Positions 25,312 through 31,748 of a DNA stretch of 64,000 nt are shown piece by piece. Source of the stretch: Pedobacter nyackensis. GTDB lineage: Bacteria; Bacteroidota; Bacteroidia; Sphingobacteriales; Sphingobacteriaceae. The notes below the pieces were generated by a model. The model was not told the DNA's origin. It made no database searches and was given only the letters and a program-made list of their open reading frames with translations. The DNA is taken from contig NZ_FWYB01000009.1 in assembly GCF_900176505.1 (NCBI RefSeq), positions 62,001 to 126,000 on the forward strand, in the 5' to 3' direction. A program made the translations under genes and the position numbers. How positions within the stretch are numbered: the stretch's first letter is position 1; every line of letters begins with the position of its first letter.

Positions 25312-26634
25312 TTATACGGAACTGAGGGGGAACAATATGCTAAATGTTGTCCCCTCATTAAGGTTCGATTTAACATCAATTTGTATTTGATGGTACATAG
25401 CAATGCTTTTTACAATGGCGAGTCCTAATCCATACCCTACATCACCTTCAAGGTTTGTTTTCATAAAGCGATCGAAAATATTCGGTAAATCCTCTTTTGG
25501 AATTCCTATGCCGGTATCCCTAATGGTAATTTCATAAGCTCCATTATTTAAATAGCTGTCGTTTATGAAAATATTTCCTTTATCACGATTGAATTTTATG
25601 GCATTATGAATCAGGTTAAAGAAAAGTTGAAACAGCAGATCTTTATTTACCCCTTTAAGGACTGCCTGAGGAGAGATGTTAAGTGAAATCTGTATCTGTT
25701 TTTCTTCCAGTCTGTGACTGATTTCTTCCACGATCTCATTAAACAATTGCAAGGGCTGAACCTGTTCTTTTCTGATGTATTGCTCATTTTCAATCCTGGA
25801 AATTAGTAGGAGTGAACTGGTAATATTCTTTAACCTGTCTACAGTTTTCATCATTTCGATAATAGCCATGGAGGAAGGCTCATCAAGGGCTTCCTCTGCA
25901 AGCAGGTTTTCCATTTTATTCTGGAGGATGCTAATGGGAGTCATTAGTTCATGGGAAGCATTGGAAGTAAACTCCCTTTCCTTATGGAAGGCTTCATTGA
26001 TCTGACTCATCAACAGAATCAACGACTCGTCAAGATATTTAAAATCAGCTGTACTGGTTTCAATTCGCTTTTGGCCCTCTTTAAATGGGAATCTTCTGTT
26101 TATTAATCTGGTTTTTATAATTTTCCCCAGCGGCCGGATCAGTACGCGGATAAAAGTAAGATCAATTAATATAGTTAAAGCTATCAGGGTTATTAAAAGA
26201 TATAGGGCGAAACGTTGTAAGGGGTTGTTATACTGATTAATGCTGGTTGTAGCCTTACCGATCTCCAGCAGATAGTTCTTATTTTTGTTTTTAAAGGTGT
26301 AACTCAAAACCCTGTAATTGAGCGTGTCGCTTTCAATGAGGCGCTGAGAGTTTTTAATGGTGTCTAATTTCAAACTGGCATCTACTGGTAACAACGCTAT
26401 GAATTCTTCTTTGAGTATGGTATAACTACCATAGTTATCATCGCCCTGGAAGTAATAATCCGGACCATTTTTATTTACAATCGTCAGTACTTTTTTGCGC
26501 TGCTGCTTTAACGTGTAATTGGTATATTCTGAAGCTATCTCCTTGATAAGAAATGGCAGTGCCAGAACAAAAAGCAATACAATTACCAATTTTGAACCGG
26601 TAATGAAAAGCGTAAGTTTAGTAGATAATTTCAT
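25312..26634 (-). CDS. Sensor histidine kinase (HisKA/HATPase)
   Basis: The 440-residue kinase has two membrane spans (about 9-31 and 141-166) flanking a periplasmic sensor of about 110 residues, then HisKA with H228 in SNASHELMTPI, and a HATPase with N box HNAIKFN, DTGIGIPKEDL and GYGLGLAIVKS. There is no HAMP domain of normal length. It starts 1 bp after the stop of the response-regulator gene, so the pair is translationally coupled. It is probably the partner of that regulator. The periplasmic sensor gives no clue to its ligand. It is convergent with the MFS gene but appears to be a separate system from the heparan locus. Confidence 0.93.
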   Translation of the reverse strand: MKLSTKLTLFITGSKLVIVLLFVLALPFLIKEIASEYTNYTLKQQRKKVLTIVNKNGPDYYFQGDDNYGSYTILKEEFIALLPVDASLKLDTIKNSQRLIESDTLNYRVLSYTFKNKNKNYLLEIGKATTSINQYNNPLQRFALYLLITLIALTILIDLTFIRVLIRPLGKIIKTRLINRRFPFKEGQKRIETSTADFKYLDESLILLMSQINEAFHKEREFTSNASHELMTPISILQNKMENLLAEEALDEPSSMAIIEMMKTVDRLKNITSSLLLISRIENEQYIRKEQVQPLQLFNEIVEEISHRLEEKQIQISLNISPQAVLKGVNKDLLFQLFFNLIHNAIKFNRDKGNIFINDSYLNNGAYEITIRDTGIGIPKEDLPNIFDRFMKTNLEGDVGYGLGLAIVKSIAMYHQIQIDVKSNLNEGTTFSILFPLSSV

Positions 26635-26635
26635 G

Positions 26636-27310
26636 TTATTTCTTAATACGGTAACCTACACCGCGTACGGTTTCCAGCCATTCAGTATCCGCCCATACAT
26701 TTAATTTTTTGCGGATGTTTTTGATATGGGCATCAATATAATTTGAATCATAATCATCTTTTACAAAAGTGCCCCAAATATGTTCACTGAGCTGACCACG
26801 TGTTAATACCCTGTTTTTGTGAAGTAAAAGGTAACTAAATAAATCAAATTCTTTACGCGAAAGTTCAATCTGCTCTTGTTCAAACAGGACGAGTCTTTTG
26901 GGCAGGTTTATGTGAAATTCACCTATGGATAAAAGTTCTTCAGAGATATTGAACTTCCGTCGGGCAATGGCCTGCATTCTGGATTGCAACTCTAAAAGAT
27001 AAAATGGTTTGGGCAGATAATCGTCAGCTCCAAGATCCAGTCCGCTAACCCGGTCTTTTAGGTTTGTTCTTGCCGTAATAATAATATAAGCTGCATCCGG
27101 ATTATTTATTTTGGCTTTTTTCAATATTTCCAGGCCATCTCCATCCGGTAAACTCAGGTCTATTAAAATAAAATCGTAGTTGTTTAGTTCCAGCTGTTCC
27201 AGACCGGCTCTGAAGGTAAGGGCTATGTCACATTGATAAAAACTCTTTTTTAGAAAGGCCTCCATTTCATAAGCCAGTGTTTTTTCGTCTTCAACGATTA
27301 ATACTTTCAT
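26636..27310 (-). CDS. OmpR-family response regulator
   Basis: The 224-residue regulator has a receiver with D51 in LIDLSLPDGDG, acidic residues E7 and D8, and K101 in DYLPKPF, followed by a winged-helix DNA-binding domain (about 125-224, with ELSRKEFDLFSYLL and VRGVGYRIKK). I start at ATG 27310, which gives the canonical MKVLIVEDE beginning. A start at 27352 would add 14 residues and overlap the preceding gene. It is in an operon with the histidine kinase downstream and a beta-barrel gene upstream. OmpR-type regulators bind direct repeats about 11 bp apart, and exactly such repeats occur in this operon's promoter (28496-28559). Confidence 0.94.
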   Translation of the reverse strand: MKVLIVEDEKTLAYEMEAFLKKSFYQCDIALTFRAGLEQLELNNYDFILIDLSLPDGDGLEILKKAKINNPDAAYIIITARTNLKDRVSGLDLGADDYLPKPFYLLELQSRMQAIARRKFNISEELLSIGEFHINLPKRLVLFEQEQIELSRKEFDLFSYLLLHKNRVLTRGQLSEHIWGTFVKDDYDSNYIDAHIKNIRKKLNVWADTEWLETVRGVGYRIKK

Positions 27311-27323
27311 AGTGTCAATTGAA

Positions 27324-28166
27324 TTAAAACTGATAATAAAATGCCACACCAAAAAACGATTGTTGTTGTTTTAACTCTGCATCGGCCTTTGGACCTAAAA
27401 TTGATAGTTGGTAACTGATCTCAGCCATGTAATTGGCGCGACTCAGGTTGAGTGGGAGTTTGAAATTGTAAGATAGCAGGTTAAAACTATTTGAGGCCAG
27501 GGTAGTGGTGATTGTTGAATTTGAATTACCGGGTGAAACAGGTACTTTGCCTTTGCCGTTGGCTTTATCGCGTTTGCTCTTTTCTATGGTATAGGTTTCA
27601 TAAAAATGGCGGGTACCCGCAATAAGTTCAATTGCAGGCTCTATAGAAATATAATTTTTCTCATTAAATAAATTACCCAGACTGATTTCTTTAGCATGGT
27701 TAAGGCTGATAAAAATATCATTCTCCCTGCCAAAAGCATAATCGGCGCTAACTGAACTTTTAAGCCATGGCCATGTATATTTTGCCGAAAGGTTTAGGTT
27801 GTTTTCATTCGCGGCCTGTAACAAGGGCGAGTTTGCCGGAAAAAAAAAACGTGTATAGGCTATCCCTGTACTTAATTTATCAGAGAAATCATAATCATAG
27901 CCAAGCCCAACATCCGTTTCAGATATGCCTGAGCCGTAGTTTAAAAGTTTGTAAGCCCCAGCAGAAACATAAAGACCTATAGGGAATCGTACCGTTGCAT
28001 TTGTTAACACATATGGAAGTTTTTCGTCGGTAGTTTGTCCATAATAACTCACATTGCTGCTATAAAGTGCGGCTAGAGTTATAGTAGTTTTTTTAACAGT
28101 ATCCTCTTGTGCTTGTAGTTTAATAGAAACCATACAAATCAGAATCAGAATAGATATGCACCTCAT
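27324..28166 (-). CDS. Secreted beta-barrel outer-membrane protein, unknown function
   Basis: The 280-residue protein has a signal peptide (cleavage near IKLQAQE, about 18-20) and alternating beta strands throughout, ending in phenylalanine (FFGVAFYYQF), the usual outer-membrane barrel end signal. A polar insertion rich in K, G and S (about 196-222) could be an external loop. I do not recognise a named family; it resembles uncharacterised Bacteroidota barrels that accompany two-component systems. It lies 10 bp downstream of the small basic-protein gene and 13 bp upstream of the response-regulator gene. A role as sensor accessory or regulated porin is inference. Confidence 0.75.
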   Translation of the reverse strand: MRCISILILICMVSIKLQAQEDTVKKTTITLAALYSSNVSYYGQTTDEKLPYVLTNATVRFPIGLYVSAGAYKLLNYGSGISETDVGLGYDYDFSDKLSTGIAYTRFFFPANSPLLQAANENNLNLSAKYTWPWLKSSVSADYAFGRENDIFISLNHAKEISLGNLFNEKNYISIEPAIELIAGTRHFYETYTIEKSKRDKANGKGKVPVSPGNSNSTITTTLASNSFNLLSYNFKLPLNLSRANYMAEISYQLSILGPKADAELKQQQSFFGVAFYYQF

Positions 28167-28176
28167 AAATTAAGTA

Positions 28177-28455
28177 CTACGGTCTTTTAATATTTGGACG
28201 AATAACCTTGATAGGCTTAGCTTTTATATTGGGCTTAACCACAGGTGGTCTGGATTGCTTTCGTGCTTTAGGGACCGTGCTGATGTCAGGTTTTACGGGT
28301 TCTTGCTTAGGATCTGATTTCTCCTTGCTTTTATCTTTTTTTTCATCTTGTAGATTGTATCCGGCAGTATCAACAGCCAATACGCTGGCCGAGGTCCATT
28401 TCGGTAATGCCAAGATGAAAAATAGCAATGCTTTGAAAACAAAAGATCTATCCAT
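28177..28455 (-). CDS. Small secreted lysine/proline-rich protein
   Basis: The likely start is ATG 28455, giving a 92-residue protein with a signal peptide (FVFKALLFFILALP, cleavage near TSASV). The mature part is low-complexity: a charged run DEKKDKSKEKSDPKQ, then repeated basic proline motifs (KPNIKAKPIKVIRPNIKRP). A longer frame from 28569 would run through the operator-like repeats and lacks a signal peptide, so I reject it. It is the first gene of the leftward operon with the beta-barrel, response regulator and kinase. There is no recognisable family. The basic tail could interact with lipopolysaccharide or a partner protein, but that is speculation. Confidence 0.6.
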   Translation of the reverse strand: MDRSFVFKALLFFILALPKWTSASVLAVDTAGYNLQDEKKDKSKEKSDPKQEPVKPDISTVPKARKQSRPPVVKPNIKAKPIKVIRPNIKRP

Positions 28456-28495
28456 TGTGTAAATATAAAGGTAACAAGAACAAATGTCATGGTCT

Positions 28496-28559
28496 AAGAT
28501 GAATTTAAGATGAAATTTTATAGGCAAATAAACTTGAAATCTCATCTTAAATTCATCTT
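28496..28559. promoter_or_regulatory. Probable response-regulator operator (phased repeats in inverted arrangement)
   Basis: AAGATGA occurs at 28496-28502 and 28507-28513, exactly 11 bp apart. Its complement TCATCTT occurs at 28542-28548 and 28553-28559, also 11 bp apart. The two 18-bp arms are perfect inverted repeats around a 28-bp spacer. This sits between the divergent starts at 28455 and 28613. OmpR-family regulators bind such 11-bp-phased repeats, and one is encoded in the leftward operon. Confidence 0.7.
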
Positions 28560-28612
28560 CGGTTCTCAACTTTGAGTAACAAAAATGTTAATGTTTATTT
28601 AAAATCAAAACT

Positions 28613-29413
28613 ATGAAAAAGAGAATTGTATACGCCGGCTTGGCTTTATTGTTTACGGGATTTGTCAGTCTTATTGGGTGTACGAAAGATGGGAATGGAT
28701 CCGATAACGGAACAACAAAGGTAGAAATCAGGATGACGGATGCACCTGGTAATTTTGACGAGATTAATCTTAGTGTTAAAGAAATTATACTTTTTTCAGA
28801 CGGTAAACCATATACATTCGCCGCTGAGACAAGCATCTTTAATATTTTAGATTTCAGAATAGGTAGCAGCAAGCCTGACATTCTGGTAGCCTCAGGAGAA
28901 ATGCCTAGTGGTGAAATTACAGACATTCGTTTGGTATTAAACGACTCAGGAAATACAATCGTTGTTGATGGAGTTTCGCAGTCACTGACTACACCAAGTG
29001 CGCAATCTTCCGGCTGGAAAGTTAAACTTAAAGCAAATCCATCATTAGTACCAGGTGTAGCCTATTCACTATTACTTGATTTTGACGCAGCTAAATCTAT
29101 TGTAAAGACTGGAAATGGTAAGTATTTGCTTAAACCGGTAGTAAGGGGAATTACAACAGCAACCTCTGGATTGGTATCTGGAATTGTGATGCCTTTATTG
29201 AGCCATCCTGAAGTATTGGTTATCGCCGGAACAGATACTGTAGGTACCATAGCTGATCCGTTAACAGGTAAATTTACAGTAGGTGGTCTTGCGGCTGGCA
29301 GTTATTCTGTGAAGTTTGTACCTGTTGTTGGTTACAAAGATAGTACCATTACTAATGTTGCAGTAAGCCTGGGTCAAAACAATAACCTTGGAACGATTGT
29401 TTTGAAACAATAA
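28613..29413 (+). CDS. DUF4382 lipoprotein with C-terminal carboxypeptidase-regulatory-like domain
   Basis: The 266-residue lipoprotein (lipobox near VSLIGC, cysteine about 23) has a DUF4382 domain (about 34-180) starting with TTKVEIRMTDAPGNFDEINL and containing IFNILDF. A short beta-sandwich (about 185-266) with GKFTVGGLAAGSYSVKFVP resembles carboxypeptidase-regulatory-like repeats. It is probably exposed at the cell surface; DUF4382 function is unknown. It is divergent from the two-component operon and shares with it the phased repeats at 28496-28559, so it may be a target of that regulator. A hairpin follows at 29430-29481. Confidence 0.85.
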   Translation: MKKRIVYAGLALLFTGFVSLIGCTKDGNGSDNGTTKVEIRMTDAPGNFDEINLSVKEIILFSDGKPYTFAAETSIFNILDFRIGSSKPDILVASGEMPSGEITDIRLVLNDSGNTIVVDGVSQSLTTPSAQSSGWKVKLKANPSLVPGVAYSLLLDFDAAKSIVKTGNGKYLLKPVVRGITTATSGLVSGIVMPLLSHPEVLVIAGTDTVGTIADPLTGKFTVGGLAAGSYSVKFVPVVGYKDSTITNVAVSLGQNNNLGTIVLKQ

Positions 29414-29429
29414 TTAACAATCTAATATG

Positions 29430-29481
29430 GCAAAGGCCCGATGACTGATTATAAAAAGAATTCCAGTTGTCGGGCCTTTGC
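29430..29481 (+). terminator. Long hairpin, probable terminator of the DUF4382 gene
   Basis: GCAAAGGCCCGA (29430-29441) pairs with TCGGGCCTTTGC (29470-29481), and the stem extends inward with two mismatches through ACTG / CAGT. The T run after it is weak. Confidence 0.65.
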
Positions 29482-29510
29482 TCATTATAAACATTTTAAT
29501 ATTTATTCCT

Positions 29511-30035
29511 ATGAAAAAGCTATTCATTTTGATTCTGGTGGTTGTATCCGGTTTTATGCCTTTCAGCTCTTCTGCTCAGATAAGTGTAAATATTAATATC
29601 GGATCTCAACCGCTCTGGGGACCGGTCGGGTATGACCATGTAGATTATTATTATTTGCCAGATATAGAAAGTTATTATTATGTGCCTAGAAGACAATTTA
29701 TTTACCTGAGTAACGGTGAATGGATATTTAGTACTGTTTTGCCATCAAGATATAGTAATTATGATTTATACAATGGTTATAAAGTTGTCATCAATTCGCC
29801 TAAACCATACTTGCATTTTAAAGAGCAGAAAGTAAAATACGCGAAGTATAAATCCAACCGCGGACAAGCCGTTATTTTAAGGAGTGATAATCCTAAATAC
29901 TATGTAGTTAAAGGGCACCCTAAAAACAAATCAAAAGGGAACGAGAAAGGTCCTCAAGGCAAAGGTAACTTTAAAGAGAAGGGTAAAGGTAATTCCAAAT
30001 CTGAATCTAAGGGGCAGGGTAAAGGCAAACATTAA
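29511..30035 (+). CDS. Small secreted protein with glycine/lysine-rich tail
   Basis: The start at ATG 29511 gives 174 residues with a signal peptide (MKKLFILILVVVSGF, cleavage near SSSAQ). An in-frame start at 29478 only adds 11 residues and lies inside the preceding hairpin. The middle is tyrosine-rich (DYYYLPDIESYYYVPRRQF). The last 35 residues or so are low-complexity Lys/Gly/Ser (KGNFKEKGKGNSK). It resembles uncharacterised small Bacteroidota proteins with a YYYLP-type motif. It stands alone between the DUF4382 gene and the protease gene. Function unknown. Confidence 0.72.
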   Translation: MKKLFILILVVVSGFMPFSSSAQISVNINIGSQPLWGPVGYDHVDYYYLPDIESYYYVPRRQFIYLSNGEWIFSTVLPSRYSNYDLYNGYKVVINSPKPYLHFKEQKVKYAKYKSNRGQAVILRSDNPKYYVVKGHPKNKSKGNEKGPQGKGNFKEKGKGNSKSESKGQGKGKH

Positions 30036-30109
30036 TTGCCTTTGTGAGAGATACGTTACAATCTATGGATATTAACAATTCCCGGATTTTGCGTAAGTTG
30101 CGGCAACTA

Positions 30110-31465
30110 ATGAAAAAAAACAACATGAAGAAACTATTTACAATGGTGTCGGGGGTGTTGGTTTCTGCATTGAGCTTTGCGCAGCAGCAACCACCGCAAC
30201 AAAACTGGCATTTACAGTCTAAAGATGTAGAAAAAGTATACGGTACAGGTGTTTTAAAGGCTTATAATGAGTTGTTAAAAGGCAAAACCCCAAAACCTGT
30301 AGTGGTAGCAGTATTAGACGGTGGTCTGGATACTTTGCACGAAGATCTAAAAGCAAATTTATGGAGAAACCCCAAGGAAACATTTGGTAATCAGGATCTG
30401 GATGGGAACGGTTACAAGGGCGATGTATTCGGCTGGAACTTTTTAGGTGGTGAAAATGGACAGGTAACTAATGAAAGTGTTGAATATCAACGTGTGTATT
30501 ACAGATATAAAGATCAGTTTGCAAATGTTGAAAATGAAAAAGAAGTAAAAAAGAACGATCTTCAACACTATCGCTCATGGGTACTGAGCAAAAGTTTGTT
30601 AAAGAAAGCAGATAGTATTGCTCCGGTTGATTTCAGAGCAAAGCAAGTAAAAGATGATTACTTTAATATTAAGGATCGTTTTTACGGAAATGCTAACCTA
30701 ATGGGGGATCCATATTTTCATGGTACACATGTTGGCGGAATTATTGGCGCTACGCGTGACAATGGAATAGGTATGGACGGTATTGCAGGTGCAGTGCAGT
30801 TAATGGGTGTACGTGTAGTTCCTAATGGTGATGAGCACGATAAAGATGTGGCCCTGGGTATTCGTTACGCAGTAGATAATGGCGCACAAATTATCAATAT
30901 GAGCTTTGGTAAAAGGGTTTCTCCTGAGCGTAAATTGGTAGAAGATGCTATTCGTTATGCTGAAAAGAAAGGCGTGTTGCTTGTAAATGCTGCCGGAAAT
31001 GAAGGTACAGATATCGATAGCGAGCCGCATTATCCAAGCCCTTTTCATATGAAAGGAAATTCAAGAGCTTCAAACATGATTACGGTTGGTGCTAGTGGTG
31101 CTACAGAAGCTGGTCTTGTTGCTCCTTTTAGTAACTATGGCGATCAGACGGTTGATGTGTTTGCTCCCGGAGTTGCCATTTATGCTACTATACCGGGAAA
31201 TAAATACAGCCCTTTGTCGGGTACAAGTATGGCTACTCCGGTTGTTGCCGGAATAGCTGCTTTGTTAAAAAGCTATTATCCGGAACTAACTGCAAAACAA
31301 TTGAAATTTATCATTGAACAATCTGTTACCAAGATTGATTTCCCTGTTACCAAACCTAAATCAGGTGGTACGAAGGTAAAAATGACGGAATTATGCAGAA
31401 CTGGTGGAATTGTAAATGCTTACAATGCATTGGTAATGGCTGAAGAAATGACTAAATCAAAGTAA
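30110..31465 (+). CDS. Subtilisin-like S8 peptidase
   Basis: From ATG 30110 the protein has 451 residues with a signal peptide (MKKNNMKKLFTMVSGVLVSA, cleavage after SFAQ). The catalytic triad is D70 in VAVLDGGLD, H207 in FHGTHVGGI and S373 in SGTSMATPVVAG, with oxyanion asparagine in VNAAGNEG. The insertion of about 135 residues between Asp and His is typical of Bacteroidota S8 proteases. In-frame GTG (30044) and ATG (30065) starts would bury the signal peptide, so I prefer 30110 (or 30125). It is a secreted serine protease of unknown target, closed by a terminator at 31487-31520, and not obviously tied to either polysaccharide locus. Confidence 0.9.
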   Translation: MKKNNMKKLFTMVSGVLVSALSFAQQQPPQQNWHLQSKDVEKVYGTGVLKAYNELLKGKTPKPVVVAVLDGGLDTLHEDLKANLWRNPKETFGNQDLDGNGYKGDVFGWNFLGGENGQVTNESVEYQRVYYRYKDQFANVENEKEVKKNDLQHYRSWVLSKSLLKKADSIAPVDFRAKQVKDDYFNIKDRFYGNANLMGDPYFHGTHVGGIIGATRDNGIGMDGIAGAVQLMGVRVVPNGDEHDKDVALGIRYAVDNGAQIINMSFGKRVSPERKLVEDAIRYAEKKGVLLVNAAGNEGTDIDSEPHYPSPFHMKGNSRASNMITVGASGATEAGLVAPFSNYGDQTVDVFAPGVAIYATIPGNKYSPLSGTSMATPVVAGIAALLKSYYPELTAKQLKFIIEQSVTKIDFPVTKPKSGGTKVKMTELCRTGGIVNAYNALVMAEEMTKSK

Positions 31466-31486
31466 TAAATTATTACGCCTATAAGG

Positions 31487-31520
31487 AAGGGGTTGTATCA
31501 CATGATACAGCCCCTTTTTT
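31487..31520 (+). terminator. Rho-independent terminator after the S8 peptidase gene
   Basis: AAGGGGTTGTATCA (31487-31500) pairs with TGATACAGCCCCTT (31503-31516) with one G-T pair, followed by a T run to 31520. Confidence 0.9.
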
Positions 31521-31618
31521 GTTTATGCGAGAAGCTCCCGATTTATGCCATACAGCAAACCTGGTCATTGTTTGATTTAGAATATAACAGGAATAATACG
31601 TCTTTTAGAGGCTGATGC

Positions 31619-31653
31619 TAATATCCTACAGTATTTTGGGGAAATACTACAGG
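31619..31653. promoter_or_regulatory. Pectin-locus upstream motif, copy 1
   Basis: TAATATCCTACAGTATTTTG (31619-31638) matches the motif at 45023-45042 in 18 of 20 positions. It overlaps an imperfect inverted repeat, CCTACAGTATTT with AAATACTACAGG (10 of 12 pairs, to 31653). It lies about 110 bp before the first glycosidase gene of the pectin locus and may be a regulator site or an extended promoter. Confidence 0.5.
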
Positions 31654-31748
31654 AAAGGAGATGGCCCCATTCCTATATTTGAGATTGCTTTATTAGCCAA
31701 ATATAGCCCAAGTCTTTTTAAGAATAGATTTTCTGAAAACCGTGTTGA

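Noticed and set aside
28177..28569. Longer form (130 codons) of the small basic protein
   Set aside because: The first 38 codons run through the operator-like repeats and hide the signal peptide; the start at 28455 is better.
30044..30109. N-terminal extension of the S8 peptidase from GTG 30044
   Set aside because: It places charged residues before the signal peptide and begins 8 bp after the preceding stop; ATG 30110 gives a normal secretion signal.
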